Assembly (NCBI GenBank): GCA_046759385.1
Contig: JBHICC010000017.1
Coordinates: forward strand, 1-50,143
From: JBHICC01 sp046759385
Lineage (GTDB): Bacteria; Pseudomonadota; Gammaproteobacteria; Acidiferrobacterales; SPGG2
Length of the DNA: 50,143 nt
Direction: 5' to 3'
The notes under the pieces: generated by a model
The model's input: the letters and a program-made list of their open reading frames with translations, nothing else
Told to the model about the DNA's origin: nothing
The model's database searches: none
Position numbers and translations under genes: made by a program
Part shown: piece by piece, positions 6,920 through 15,780 of the stretch
Position numbering within the stretch: position 1 is the stretch's first letter
How the letters are laid out: each line of letters begins with the position of its first letter

Positions 6920-9502
6920 ATGGACATCAAGATAGTTGCGCTGCCCGCGATGCTGGCACTCCTTGCTAAGGGTGGAATATTCCTCTATGCAAGATTCTCG
7001 CGGACGCACAATCTACGCACGCAGATCTACCTTTGGTTCTTGTTTGCGCTTGCTATACAAAACATCGCTGAGATTGCCGCGTTCTACTACGACGGACCTA
7101 AACAACCGCTGCCGATTCAACTCTCCGAGGGCTATATATATTTTTCTGCGAGTATCATCGCGATCGCACTGCTGGTGCACCTAGCATCAGTGTTGGGCTG
7201 GGACAAGCAGGCGCGCAATCGGATGGTGCTGATCGTCATATATGCACCGGCTGCATTGTTACAGGGGTTGCTTTGGTTTAGTCCCTCGTTTGTCACCGGT
7301 TTCGAACCGATGGCTTATACCTACACCAAAGTGCCTGGTGAGCTTTATTTCCTCTTCGAAATCTACACCGTCGCCTACTTGTCTACTGCTGTCGTGCTGC
7401 TGATCCATGGAAGTCTGAAGCAGCAGACGACTTCTAAACGGCTCAGGAACAAACTGATGTTGGTCGGCATGCTGCCGATCTTTTTGGTCGTGGTCGCAGT
7501 AGTAAGCTTACAGCACCTCGGGCTGCAGTATTTCAACACTACAGTAACGTTGCCGATCGCAGTTACTTTTTTCTTGATCGTAACGGCGTACGCTACTCAT
7601 CAGCATCGATTGTTCGACATTGAGTTTTATATTCCCTGGTCCAAGGTTAGAAGACGCAAAACCGCGTTTTACCACCGTATCCGCGCCATGATCGCCGAGA
7701 TTGCGGATCTTCAGTCAGTGAATCACGCGATCCGCCGACTGGCGGACACGTTGCGCTGCCCAGTAGCGCTGCTTGAAAACGAAGGTGTGGTGGTTGCGAC
7801 GGCTGATGCCGCGGCGGCAATGCTACAGATCCCGGAGCAGACGCTACATGAGTTCAGCCACATCGTTGTCGCCAATGAGATCGCGGACACACATCCCGAG
7901 GTGCATGCGGTCATGAGGCGCCACCACGTAGCAGCAATCGTCCCATTCTACCCACACAGCCGCAACGCGATGGGTTGGCTACTATTGGGTGATTCTTTCA
8001 GCGACCAAGTCTACACCCCGCTCGATTTCAGGCTGGTCGAAGAGCTGTTTCAAAGAATGGCGGACCTGTTCTTGGACAGGCTGCTGACTATGCGCGCGCA
8101 GCTGACCGACGCCCATGATCGCATCCAAGTGCTCGAACGCCGCCTAACCGAGACCGAGCAAGCGTTGTCGCCCTTGCAACGCGATCTAGAAAGCCTGCGC
8201 TACGAAAACGCGCGTCTGGCGAAAGAACAACCGGCTGACAGCTTGACAGCCCGAAACGCAACGACGGAGCCGCTCGGCACTACCATCACCGTCATTGGCC
8301 GGGACAAGGCTTTGCTCCGGCACTTGCGCGCGTCCTTTCCGCAGGTAGAACACTATGTCGGCCTGACCTCGGCCGGCTTCAAGCGCAAGCGTGCGCCGGA
8401 TGTGCTTGTTTACCGCGCCGAAGTCGGGGCGTCGGCGGCGCATCGTAAGCTCGAGCGATTCGTCAACGGAGCGCGTGGCCGAAAGGCTGCACTCATTTAC
8501 GGCCCAGGTGCACGTGAGTTCGTGGCGAACCACAAGCGCAGCTTGGTGGGCTCACTCATCGAGGTGTTGCCGGAAGAAGTCAGCGAGGGTGTCTTGGTGC
8601 GCAAGGTCCGGGCTATGTCCAGCCTCGTGCGCTCGGTCCGTAGCATTCATAACCCGGACTACCCGCTTATTGGACGCAGCCGCCCGTTCCTCGAATTGGT
8701 TGCAGAGGCTGAGCGTATCGCTGGCTTTAGGGAACCGGTGGTGATCAAGACCGATGACGCCTACCAAGCGATTGCGCTCGCAGCGCACATTCACGCCGCT
8801 GGCAGGAAACCGGGCAAGTTCTTGGCGTTAAACGGCCTAGAGCTTGAGAAAAAATTCGCCAATGCCAATGAAAGCCAGATGGCGACGCTTCTCGCCGAGG
8901 TCCATGATACGACGGTAATGATCGAAAATGTGTGTCAATTATTCAAAGCGCTTCAGGATAGACTGCACTCGGTGCTGGCACATGCGAAGGGTGTACGTAT
9001 TATCGGTGGCGTCGACGGTGATGCAGAGGGAATCGCGGAAAAAGTCCGCGAGCTACCCGGGGCAATCCAGCCGTTCGTATTAGAGTTCCCCCCTCTGCGT
9101 GAGCGGCCGATCGACGTCCAACCCCTTGTGCACTACTACACCCTGCAGTTCAATCTGCAGGCGGGTGTAAATGACCATCTTAGTCAAAGCGAGGTCGATG
9201 GACTTCTGGCTGAAGACTATCCTAGGGACCTGGCCGCCCTTAAGACCGCGGTATTTGCGGCTCTGCAATCCAAACAGTGTTCGACATCGGAGCTAGCTGA
9301 CCTCGATTACGAGGTGACGGATAGATCGCTCGACGATTATGTGGCCCAATTTGAGGCCAGGCTGATCACTCAGACGTTAGAGCGGTGCGACGGTAATAAA
9401 TCCAAGGCAGCACGCTTGCTCGGGCTGCGACCTAACACGCTGCACTACAAGCTCGTGCGCCACGGGCTACTTTCGACCAAGAAAAACGAGAGCGCCTCCT
9501 AG
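6920..9502 (+). CDS. Membrane-anchored regulator: 7TM sensor, GAF-like domain, coiled coil, degenerate sigma-54-type AAA+ domain, Fis HTH
   Basis: An 860-residue protein of unusual architecture. Residues 5-234 form seven hydrophobic segments ending in HQHRLFDIEFYIP, like the 7TM input domain of PrsK-type histidine kinases. A GAF-like region (about 250-395) and a coiled coil (about 395-445) follow, then a receiver-like fold (about 455-555) and a region aligning with enhancer-binding-protein AAA+ domains (about 565-765). The C-terminus is a Fis-type HTH (about 820-850). The AAA+ part is degenerate: where Walker A is expected it reads VVIKTDDAYQAIALAAHIH, the GAFTGA loop that contacts sigma-54 is absent, and Walker B is replaced by TVMIENVCQL. 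The later landmark PPLRERPIDVQPL is kept. No kinase domain is present. I infer a one-component, membrane-tethered DNA-binding regulator that no longer hydrolyses ATP. It lies 90 bp downstream of the ketosynthase and upstream of a FadL-type porin. Confidence 0.8.
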   Translation: MDIKIVALPAMLALLAKGGIFLYARFSRTHNLRTQIYLWFLFALAIQNIAEIAAFYYDGPKQPLPIQLSEGYIYFSASIIAIALLVHLASVLGWDKQARNRMVLIVIYAPAALLQGLLWFSPSFVTGFEPMAYTYTKVPGELYFLFEIYTVAYLSTAVVLLIHGSLKQQTTSKRLRNKLMLVGMLPIFLVVVAVVSLQHLGLQYFNTTVTLPIAVTFFLIVTAYATHQHRLFDIEFYIPWSKVRRRKTAFYHRIRAMIAEIADLQSVNHAIRRLADTLRCPVALLENEGVVVATADAAAAMLQIPEQTLHEFSHIVVANEIADTHPEVHAVMRRHHVAAIVPFYPHSRNAMGWLLLGDSFSDQVYTPLDFRLVEELFQRMADLFLDRLLTMRAQLTDAHDRIQVLERRLTETEQALSPLQRDLESLRYENARLAKEQPADSLTARNATTEPLGTTITVIGRDKALLRHLRASFPQVEHYVGLTSAGFKRKRAPDVLVYRAEVGASAAHRKLERFVNGARGRKAALIYGPGAREFVANHKRSLVGSLIEVLPEEVSEGVLVRKVRAMSSLVRSVRSIHNPDYPLIGRSRPFLELVAEAERIAGFREPVVIKTDDAYQAIALAAHIHAAGRKPGKFLALNGLELEKKFANANESQMATLLAEVHDTTVMIENVCQLFKALQDRLHSVLAHAKGVRIIGGVDGDAEGIAEKVRELPGAIQPFVLEFPPLRERPIDVQPLVHYYTLQFNLQAGVNDHLSQSEVDGLLAEDYPRDLAALKTAVFAALQSKQCSTSELADLDYEVTDRSLDDYVAQFEARLITQTLERCDGNKSKAARLLGLRPNTLHYKLVRHGLLSTKKNESAS

Positions 9503-9865
9503 CTGAAGCGTAACCTCAGGGTGCGTCCGGTAAGCAAAGATAGCGCCGACAATCGCCGTCGCCAAAGTTTCATCGCAGACGTGCACTTGCGGGCGAAATC
9601 CGACCTCGTATCAGAAAGCCCCCTCTTCAGAACACTCACACACAACAAATCGCACTCCCTCAGGTAAGCGCGGTTAACCCCGTCCAGGCCGACGAAGCTC
9701 TCGCAGGACGTGGTTACGAAGTGCAGGGCTATGGCCATGCTTTCGGTGTGCCTCCGCTGGATCGACGACAGCTTTGACCTATGGGCCTTTTCCATTATGC
9801 TGTTGTCGACCGATGGAAGCAGCGGTACCCCGGCAACACCAATAACACCCGGGAGGATGAAACCA
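9503..9865 (+). other. Intergenic region upstream of the FadL-like gene, with a promoter candidate
   Basis: This 363-bp gap separates the regulator from the FadL-like gene. The only structured signal I see is TTGACC (9774-9779) and TATGCT (9796-9801) with a 16-bp spacer, a reasonable sigma-70 promoter with a start expected near 9808. A GGGAGG ribosome site follows at 9851-9856. No coding sequence is convincing here: the reading frame of the FadL-like gene is open upstream to 9710, but that extension has no signal-peptide character. Confidence 0.5.
9774..9801 (+). promoter_or_regulatory. Sigma-70-type promoter candidate for the FadL-like gene
   Basis: TTGACC at 9774-9779 matches five of six -35 positions and TATGCT at 9796-9801 matches four of six -10 positions, spacer 16 bp. 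The implied leader is about 58 nt and ends in a strong GGGAGG site. Assigned by eye only. Confidence 0.45.
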
Positions 9866-11137
9866 ATGGGATGGATTCGCTGCGCGCTGCTGCTGATCCT
9901 GGTTGCGTTCGCGCCAGCTGTTCTGGCGGGGAGCGGTAACACGCTGCCGCGCGCTTCCGCCGAGGCCTTGGCCATGGCGGACGCTAATGTCGCGCTCGTC
10001 AACTCCCCGTCGGCCCAGTTCATCAACCCGGCTAACCTCGTCGACAGTGAAGCACGAGGCCCGGATTGGGAGGCAGGCGTCTTGATCGGGCGTGTAGACA
10101 GTAACTTCACGCGCTCGACCCCGGCTGGCTTCGGCGCCGCGCTGCCGGGACGCTTCGAGTCGAAGACGCAGAACCCAGTAATACCATTCGGGGCTTTCAC
10201 GTTCGGGCGTTCGGAACGTGGGACTTGGGGCGTTTCGATCGAGTCACCGCACGGTCTCGAAGTCGAGTGGCCGGATGGCACGTTTAGCGTCAACTTATTA
10301 CCCTTCGGTGCTCCGGGCACGGCCGACTTGGCAAGGAAGGCCGAACTCACGGTTATTCGAGTCGGACCAGCATACGCCTACGCAATCAATGATCGCTGGC
10401 GCATCGGTGGGCGCGTCTTCGCCCAGTACGTGGACGCGTTAGACGAGAATGACGTCTCCACCGCTTCAGCCGACGGCTGGACCGCGGGCGCACAGATCGG
10501 TGTGCGCTACAAAGCGGAAAAGTTATTGTTCGGCGCAGCGTACACCAGTCGGACCAACACCGAAGTTGAGGGCACTTTGAGCAATATCAACCCCGCCGCC
10601 GCCGGCCTACTGATTCCCGGTCCGGCAAAAGCAGACATTTTGTTGCCAGACCGTCTACAAGTGGGTGCCGCCTTTCGGTTGCGATCCAATCTTTGGTGGG
10701 AGCTTGATCTCGATTGGATCGGTTGGTCGTACGTCGATGAGCTCACCATCATTCAGGCAAACGGCACCGTCGCCAATGCTGGCCGAAATAACCGGGCCAG
10801 CGAAGATACGCTCTCGGTTCGCACAGGAGTCAAATGGCAGTACAAACCCCGTCTCACGTTCTACGCTGGGGTCGGCGATGATCCAAGCCCCGTGCCGGAC
10901 CAGGATGTTTCCCCCATTATGAGCATGTTGGAGAAGACACGCCTCGGCCTCGGTGTTGGGTATGTGTTAAAAAGCGGCTTGCGCATGGACCTCGCCTATC
11001 AATACATCCGAGGGCACTCACGCGATGTAGCGGCCACGACTCAGGATAACCTCGCCGGTGTGGATACTGGGGTCTTCGCAGGACGCTACTCAAGTGACAC
11101 CCATGTGCTGGGAGTTACGTTTAGAGGGACGTTCTAG
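9866..11137 (+). CDS. FadL/OmpP1/TodX-family outer-membrane transport protein
   Basis: A 423-residue outer-membrane beta-barrel of the FadL family, which passes long-chain fatty acids or other hydrophobic compounds across the outer membrane. I chose the ATG at 9866 because GGGAGG (9851-9856) is nine bases upstream and translation then opens with a typical signal peptide, hydrophobic from L8 and ending VLA near residue 21. An ATG nine bases earlier would sit directly on the ribosome site. The mature N-terminus has the FadL-like features ASAEALAMADANVAL and QFINPANL; many alternating strands follow, and the protein ends in Phe (VTFRGTF), the usual barrel signature. Its position beside fadE-fadI-fadJ supports lipid uptake. 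The exact substrate is not deducible. Confidence 0.87.
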   Translation: MGWIRCALLLILVAFAPAVLAGSGNTLPRASAEALAMADANVALVNSPSAQFINPANLVDSEARGPDWEAGVLIGRVDSNFTRSTPAGFGAALPGRFESKTQNPVIPFGAFTFGRSERGTWGVSIESPHGLEVEWPDGTFSVNLLPFGAPGTADLARKAELTVIRVGPAYAYAINDRWRIGGRVFAQYVDALDENDVSTASADGWTAGAQIGVRYKAEKLLFGAAYTSRTNTEVEGTLSNINPAAAGLLIPGPAKADILLPDRLQVGAAFRLRSNLWWELDLDWIGWSYVDELTIIQANGTVANAGRNNRASEDTLSVRTGVKWQYKPRLTFYAGVGDDPSPVPDQDVSPIMSMLEKTRLGLGVGYVLKSGLRMDLAYQYIRGHSRDVAATTQDNLAGVDTGVFAGRYSSDTHVLGVTFRGTF

Positions 11138-11160
11138 CTGCCAGCCGCGTTATCGCGCTC

Positions 11161-11352
11161 TCAAATCTCGATCAGCTCAAACTCGTCTTTGGTCGCACCG
11201 CAGTCGGGACAAGTCCATGTGGCGGGGATGTCCTCCCAGCGCGTCCCGGGCACAATGCCTTGATCAGGCAGGCCTTGCTCTTCGTCGTAGACGAACCCAC
11301 AGACAACACACATGTAGGTCTTCATCACACTCTGTGATGCCTCCTGGCCCAT
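11161..11352 (-). CDS. Rubredoxin
   Basis: A small one-iron electron carrier. Two CxxCG knuckles, CVVCGFVYDEE and CPDCGATKDEF, supply the four Fe ligands, and the length (63, or 54 from the internal start) is normal. Two starts are possible. ATG 11352 has TAAGGA eight bases upstream and gives a short MGQEASQSV extension. ATG 11325 gives the classical MKTYMC start, but its AGGAGG is 14 bases away. I list the longer form because of spacing. It is convergent with the FadL-like gene 23 bp away and divergent from thiD across 224 bp. Its electron-transfer partner is not evident; no alkane hydroxylase or rubrerythrin gene is in view. Confidence 0.93.
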   Translation of the reverse strand: MGQEASQSVMKTYMCVVCGFVYDEEQGLPDQGIVPGTRWEDIPATWTCPDCGATKDEFELIEI

Positions 11353-11576
11353 ATCAATATTCCTTACCGGGGCGGTCCGACCCAGCGCTGTTGATGGAAC
11401 AGATAGTGAATCGCTGCAGACAAGCGTGCGAATTGTCGCATTTTTCGCCGCCCTCTTGAAACGTCGGCGCTGGACCGTTGCGCTTATGTGCGCGCAGCGG
11501 GTGACCGATTACAGCCGTGTGTGCGCCGTGGGGTACACTTTCCAAACGCGGTCTCGAGTTTGGAACGATAAATCTC

Positions 11577-12389
11577 ATGAGTGATGACACCGGGCCAGTC
11601 GTGTTGCTCTTCACCGGCAGTGACCCGACTGGCGGTGCCGGGATACAGGCGGACATCGAGGCGATCATCAGTATGGGGTGTCATCCGGCGCCGGTGATCA
11701 CCGCCGTAACCGCCCAAGACACGACGGGCCTGAAGGACTATGCGCTAGTCGAAACTCAGCTGGTTATCGCCCAGGCGCGCGCCGTGCTCGAGGACATCCC
11801 GGTGGCGGCGATCAAGACCGGCATGCTCGGTAATTGCGCCAACCTGAGTGCGGTGGCTAGCATTCTCGCCGATTATCCAGACATCCCGGTCGTGCTCGAC
11901 CCGGTTCAATCAACGGGTGCGCGCGCTGCACTGGCGGATGAGTCACTGGATGACGCTTTGCGCGCTCTGCTCGTGCCGCGAGCGACTTTGATGACACCGA
12001 ACAGCGATGAGGCGCGTCGGTTAGCACCGGACGCGGACACCACCGACGCCTGCGCCCAGGAGCTGATGTGGCTTGGCTGCAAGTACGTCCTGATCACGGG
12101 CACCCACGCGAGGACCCCACAGGTTATCAATCATCTTTATGGCAATATGCGCAAGCTCAAGAGCTTTGAATGCGAGCGGCTCCCGCACGTTTACCACGGG
12201 TCGGGCTGTACCTTGGCATCGGCGTGTGCCGCGGCCCTCGCTCATGGATTAGAGCCCGTCAACGCTGTCGCGAGGGCGTTGGAGTACACTTGGGACAGCC
12301 TCAAGCACGCACACCGTCTCGGCTTAGGTCAACACATTCCAGACCGCCTGTACTGGGCTCGGCACCGAACAACACCAGATGGCGACTAG
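11577..12389 (+). CDS. thiD: Hydroxymethylpyrimidine / phosphomethylpyrimidine kinase ThiD
   Basis: Phosphorylates HMP and HMP-phosphate in thiamine synthesis. It is a 270-residue ribokinase-fold protein with the substrate motif DPTGGAGIQADI near 16-27, TAVTAQ near 42-47 and the anion-hole/catalytic segment HGSGCTLASA with Cys211. I start at the ATG opening MSDDTGPVV; upstream in-frame codons add a non-conserved, RNA-like leader. The gene overlaps thiE by 11 bp, so thiD-thiE-hemL are almost certainly one transcript. I looked for a TPP riboswitch in the 224-bp leader and did not find the conserved elements. Confidence 0.93.
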   Translation: MSDDTGPVVLLFTGSDPTGGAGIQADIEAIISMGCHPAPVITAVTAQDTTGLKDYALVETQLVIAQARAVLEDIPVAAIKTGMLGNCANLSAVASILADYPDIPVVLDPVQSTGARAALADESLDDALRALLVPRATLMTPNSDEARRLAPDADTTDACAQELMWLGCKYVLITGTHARTPQVINHLYGNMRKLKSFECERLPHVYHGSGCTLASACAAALAHGLEPVNAVARALEYTWDSLKHAHRLGLGQHIPDRLYWARHRTTPDGD

Positions 12390-13029
12390 CTCTGCGGTCA
12401 CCGGCGTGTATGCGATCGCCGACACCGGATGCATAGCGCCAGACCACTTTACCGAGAGTGTGCAAAAGGCCATTGCCGGTGGCGCGGCCATCGTGCAATA
12501 CCGCGACAAGCATTTCAGTCAGGGGGCTGAAACACGCGCCTTGGAGCTATCACGCTTATGCCAGGCGCACCGCGTGCCACTGATCATTAACGACGATCCC
12601 TACCTCGCGGCGAGGCTCGGTGCAGCCGGGGTCCATCTCGGTCGTGATGACCCCGGGCTGGAACAGGCGCGCAAACTTCTGGGACCGCAAGCGATTATCG
12701 GCGTCTCTTGCTACAACGAGCTCGATCGCGCGCTCGCAGCCGAGGCCGACGGAGCCGATTACGTAGCGTTCGGCAGTTTCTATCCTTCGCCAACCAAACC
12801 GACGGCGGTGCGCGCAACACTGGAGTTACTGCGAGCGGCCAGAGGACAGTTGCGGCTGCCGATGGTTGCGATAGGCGGAATCACCCCGGAAAATGGCGCA
12901 GCGCTGATTGCCGCAGGTGCTGACGTACTGGCAGTAATCCACGGCGTTTTCGCTCAGCCCGACATTGAGCGCGCAACGCGTCGTTATGTCGCGTTGTTTG
13001 CCCGCGCAGACGAACAAGATGAGCAATAA
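12379..13029 (+). CDS. thiE: Thiamine-phosphate synthase ThiE
   Basis: Condenses HMP diphosphate with thiazole phosphate to thiamine phosphate. It is a 216-residue TIM barrel with the characteristic IVQYRDKHFS near 38-47, LIINDDPYLA, GVHLGRDD, a phosphate-binding FGSFYPSPTKP and VAIGGITPEN. Start ATG lies inside the last codons of thiD (11-bp overlap) and the stop lies 11 bp inside hemL, indicating tight translational coupling. No thiazole branch genes (thiG, thiS, thiH) are in this window. Confidence 0.94.
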   Translation: MATSSAVTGVYAIADTGCIAPDHFTESVQKAIAGGAAIVQYRDKHFSQGAETRALELSRLCQAHRVPLIINDDPYLAARLGAAGVHLGRDDPGLEQARKLLGPQAIIGVSCYNELDRALAAEADGADYVAFGSFYPSPTKPTAVRATLELLRAARGQLRLPMVAIGGITPENGAALIAAGADVLAVIHGVFAQPDIERATRRYVALFARADEQDEQ

Positions 13030-14302
13030 CTCTACATTGCTGTTTCGGCAGGCCCGCGAGCATATTCCCGGCGGGGTCAACTCACCCGTGCGTGCTTTCA
13101 AGGGGGTGGGCGGCAAACCGCTGTTTCTCGCCCGCGGCGCGGGCGCCTATCTGTGGGATGTCGATGGAAAACGTTACATCGACTACGTCGGCTCATGGGG
13201 CCCCATGATTCTGGGGCATGCGCACCCGGCTGTGCTTGAAGCCGTCCGCCAAGCCACCAAGGCAGGCCTTGGTTTTGGCGCCCCAACGCAGATCGAGGCG
13301 GAAATGGCCGAGCTCGTGTGCTCGCTGGTGCCGACGGTAGAGAAGGTGAGGATGGTCAATTCGGGCACTGAGGCCACGATGAGCGCGATCCGGCTCGCAC
13401 GCGGCTACACCGGGCGCGATAAGATCATCAAGTTCGAAGGCTGTTATCACGGCCACGCTGACTCGCTGCTGGTCAAAGCGGGCTCGGGGGCGCTGACCTT
13501 GGGCGTTCCAACCTCTCCCGGCGTGCCCGCTGACGTCGTCGCGCACACCCTGACCTTGGAGTACAACAACACGGATCAGGTAGAACAGGCGTTCGCTGAG
13601 CTCGGTAAACAGATTGCCTGCGTGATCGTGGAGCCGGTGGCTGGCAACATGAACTGTGTGCCGCCGGTTCCCGGCTTTCTCGAGGCCTTGCGCAAGGCCT
13701 GCAGCGCCCACGGAGCGTTGTTAATCTTCGACGAGGTTATGACCGGTTTTCGTGTCGCCCTTGGCGGCGCGCAGGCGCTTTACGGAATCGACCCGGATCT
13801 GACAACCTTGGGCAAGGTGATAGGGGGTGGCCTGCCTGTCGGGGCCTTCGGTGGTCGCACCGCAATCATGGATCATATCGCGCCAGACGGTCCGGTCTAC
13901 CAGGCCGGGACCCTGTCAGGCAATCCGATCGCGATCGCGGCCGGGCTCGCCACCTTGCGAGAGCTGGCGCGCGCTGGCTTCCACGAGCGCCTCGGCCGCA
14001 CCGCCGAGACATTAGCAGACGGCTTGCGCGCTCGGGGGCGCGCGGCGGGAGTGCCACTCACTGTGCAGTGCGTCGGCGGAATGTTCGGCATCTTTTTCAC
14101 CGACCAAGCCCCCGTGACGCGGTTCGAACAAGTGATGGCGTGCGACGTTGAACGCTTCAAACGTTTTTTTCATGCGATGTTGGGCGCGGGTGTGTATCTC
14201 GCACCCTCGGCCTTCGAGGCCGGCTTCGTGTCATCAGCGCACACCGAGGAGGATATCGAAGCCACACTCGATGCGGTCGCGCGCTGCTTACAGAACCCAT
14301 AA
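13019..14302 (+). CDS. hemL: Glutamate-1-semialdehyde 2,1-aminomutase HemL
   Basis: PLP enzyme that converts glutamate-1-semialdehyde to 5-aminolevulinate in the C5 heme pathway. The ATG at 13019 gives MSNNSTLLFRQAREHIPGG and exactly the normal family length (427). PLP-binding features are NSGTEATMSAIRLARG near 114-129, the Asp of IFDEVMTGFR and Lys266 in LTTLGKVIGGG. It overlaps thiE by 11 bp. The thiE-hemL junction recurs in many proteobacteria. Heme supply fits the cytochrome c4 gene nearby, although that gene is on the other strand and separately transcribed. Confidence 0.96.
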   Translation: MSNNSTLLFRQAREHIPGGVNSPVRAFKGVGGKPLFLARGAGAYLWDVDGKRYIDYVGSWGPMILGHAHPAVLEAVRQATKAGLGFGAPTQIEAEMAELVCSLVPTVEKVRMVNSGTEATMSAIRLARGYTGRDKIIKFEGCYHGHADSLLVKAGSGALTLGVPTSPGVPADVVAHTLTLEYNNTDQVEQAFAELGKQIACVIVEPVAGNMNCVPPVPGFLEALRKACSAHGALLIFDEVMTGFRVALGGAQALYGIDPDLTTLGKVIGGGLPVGAFGGRTAIMDHIAPDGPVYQAGTLSGNPIAIAAGLATLRELARAGFHERLGRTAETLADGLRARGRAAGVPLTVQCVGGMFGIFFTDQAPVTRFEQVMACDVERFKRFFHAMLGAGVYLAPSAFEAGFVSSAHTEEDIEATLDAVARCLQNP

Positions 14303-14310
14303 AAGAAACA

Positions 14311-14330
14311 GGCCGGGATGAAACCCGGCC
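14311..14330 (+). terminator. GC-rich hairpin after hemL
   Basis: GGCCGGG (14311-14317), loop ATGAAA, CCCGGCC (14324-14330): a perfect 7-bp stem nine bases after the hemL stop. It lacks a following U-tract, so it may act as a 3' stabilising hairpin or an inefficient terminator rather than a classical intrinsic one. Confidence 0.55.
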
Positions 14331-14369
14331 CGTGCGTGCGCCCCACACGCTGTTCGATCTATAAAGTCT

Positions 14370-14606
14370 TTAGCTGACGAGTATGTTCTCGTCCGTGTAT
14401 CGCACCGTCGCTACCTGCGGCCGAACAGCCATATCGCTTAGCGCGATGTCGATACCAAGAATCGCCACAACGTCATTGTGATCCCGAACCCCAGGCATCT
14501 CCTGGCGCAGGTACGTGTAATGCGTCTCGTTCATGTAGACTAGGTTCGGCCGCGAACCGTTGTCCTGCTCGTAACTGCTCACTAAGTTGACGATGTGACT
14601 TAGCAT
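14370..14606 (-). CDS. Small hypothetical protein (78 aa)
   Basis: I do not recognise this family. The frame is open back to 14714, but the ATG at 14606 has AGAGGA seven bases upstream while the 14714 start has only weak purines, so I use the 78-residue form. The product is soluble-looking, mixed charge, with no Cys cluster, membrane segment or signal peptide. It reads like a small alpha/beta protein: helix (LSHIVNLVSSYEQ), loop, then NLVYMNETHYTYLRQ and a hydrophobic VVAILGIDIAL strand. Codon use looks bacterial and normal. It lies between convergent hemL and the upstream cytochrome c4 gene, 295 bp from the latter. Confidence 0.55.
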   Translation of the reverse strand: MLSHIVNLVSSYEQDNGSRPNLVYMNETHYTYLRQEMPGVRDHNDVVAILGIDIALSDMAVRPQVATVRYTDENILVS

Positions 14607-14901
14607 CTTTTCATCCTCTAGTCTTTGCCTTACCTGCTTCCCGCTCCTGGTTTCCGGCTGCGCCGGCTGTATCCTCTGCAACACCAAAGGCAATACTCGT
14701 GCCAGTCTCATCATCTCGTTTAAGTTACTGAACTAAAAGGACTAATAGGACTACTGAGGGCGATCGCTCGGTCTAGCGGTACAGGTACGCGGCACGGAGC
14801 GACGACAAGGGGCAAATCAGTGCCGATGACCGGCGGGCCGCGCCACCGGCGGTAGCACCTGCCCGCCAAACGGGCAAGAACGGTGAGCGAACAGGCTGAA
14901 C

Positions 14902-15513
14902 TCAGGGCGCGTGCTCTAGCCCCGACATGTACTCGGCAACGGCCTTGATCTGGTCTTCGGACATGCGAAAAGCAATGTCCATCATGATCTCGTTCTTGCG
15001 TTTGCCGGTTTTGAATGCGAGCAGCTGTTGCTCACTATAAACCGCGTGCTGACCGGAGACGCGCGGATAAAGTGGCGGGATTCCCTCACCCGCTGGTCCG
15101 TGGCAAGCCATGCAGGCAGCCACACGGTTCTTCTCATTGCCACCGCGGTAAAGTTTCTCCCCACGCCTAGCGAGCTCGGCATCGGACGCCCCCGGGGCTT
15201 TGATGCCCTGACTGGAAAAAAAAGCGCCTAGGTTCTCCATGTCTTTCTCCGACAGCTGGGCCACGATACCCGCCATGACAGCATTCTTGCGCGCACCGGA
15301 TTTGTAATCCTTGAGCTGCTTGACGATGTACTCAGCATGCTGGCCGGCAAGCTTGGGCCACTCGGGGTTCGCGCTGTTTCCGTCTGGACCGTGACACGCG
15401 ACACAGAGCGTTGATCTTGCTTTGCCGGCGGCCGCATCCCCTGCAGCCTCACCAACCCCTAGCGATAGCGCAATCCCAGCTCCCGCCATTACCGTCAACA
15501 GCATCTGTCTCAT
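14902..15513 (-). CDS. Diheme cytochrome c4
   Basis: Periplasmic diheme c-type cytochrome that carries electrons to terminal oxidases. The 203 residues open with a signal peptide (MRQMLLTVMAGAGIAL, cleavage near residue 23). Two homologous halves each contain a CxxCH site: C37-VAC-H41 and C134-MAC-H138. Probable axial methionines are in AVMAGI (M80) and EIMMDIAF near 176. The internal duplication (KLAGQHAEYIVKQL versus RVSGQHAVYSEQQL) is typical. A strong AGAGGAG lies five bases before ATG. It is divergent from engB; an engB-cytochrome c4 neighbourhood is common in gammaproteobacteria. Downstream at 14860-14876 there is a short TGCCCG/CGGGCA hairpin without a U-tract. Confidence 0.93.
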   Translation of the reverse strand: MRQMLLTVMAGAGIALSLGVGEAAGDAAAGKARSTLCVACHGPDGNSANPEWPKLAGQHAEYIVKQLKDYKSGARKNAVMAGIVAQLSEKDMENLGAFFSSQGIKAPGASDAELARRGEKLYRGGNEKNRVAACMACHGPAGEGIPPLYPRVSGQHAVYSEQQLLAFKTGKRKNEIMMDIAFRMSEDQIKAVAEYMSGLEHAP

Positions 15514-15780
15514 CGCAGCTCCTCTGGCCTAGGCAGGCGCCTGGCCTACCGACGAACGCACACCCGCACAATCGTGTTGGCTTCGTCCTCAACACAACCA
15601 GCAGGATGATGCAACTGCAACTTCCACCCGCACCTGAAGCCAGGTGTGCTTAATTCATACAGTCGGTGAGGACAGTGCCGATTCAGCCCACAGAATGTGG
15701 CGCTTGCGAACAATCTAGTTTATTAAGGAGCGTGTTATATACCAACAGCGCCATCGCCGGTCAATTTTCCACCCATAATC

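Noticed and set aside
9499..10350. Long minus-strand ORF (283 codons) opposite the FadL-like gene
   Set aside because: Its composition is Ser/Ala/Arg-rich with no recognisable motif, and the plus strand carries a clear signal peptide and barrel protein with a good ribosome site.
11353..11576. Possible TPP riboswitch upstream of thiD-thiE
   Set aside because: The conserved CUGAGA and ACCUGAUCUGG elements are not present in the leader.
13019..14302. Longer hemL start at 12965
   Set aside because: It would overlap thiE by 65 bp and add residues encoded by conserved thiE sequence in another frame; the ATG at 13019 gives the family-standard length of 427.
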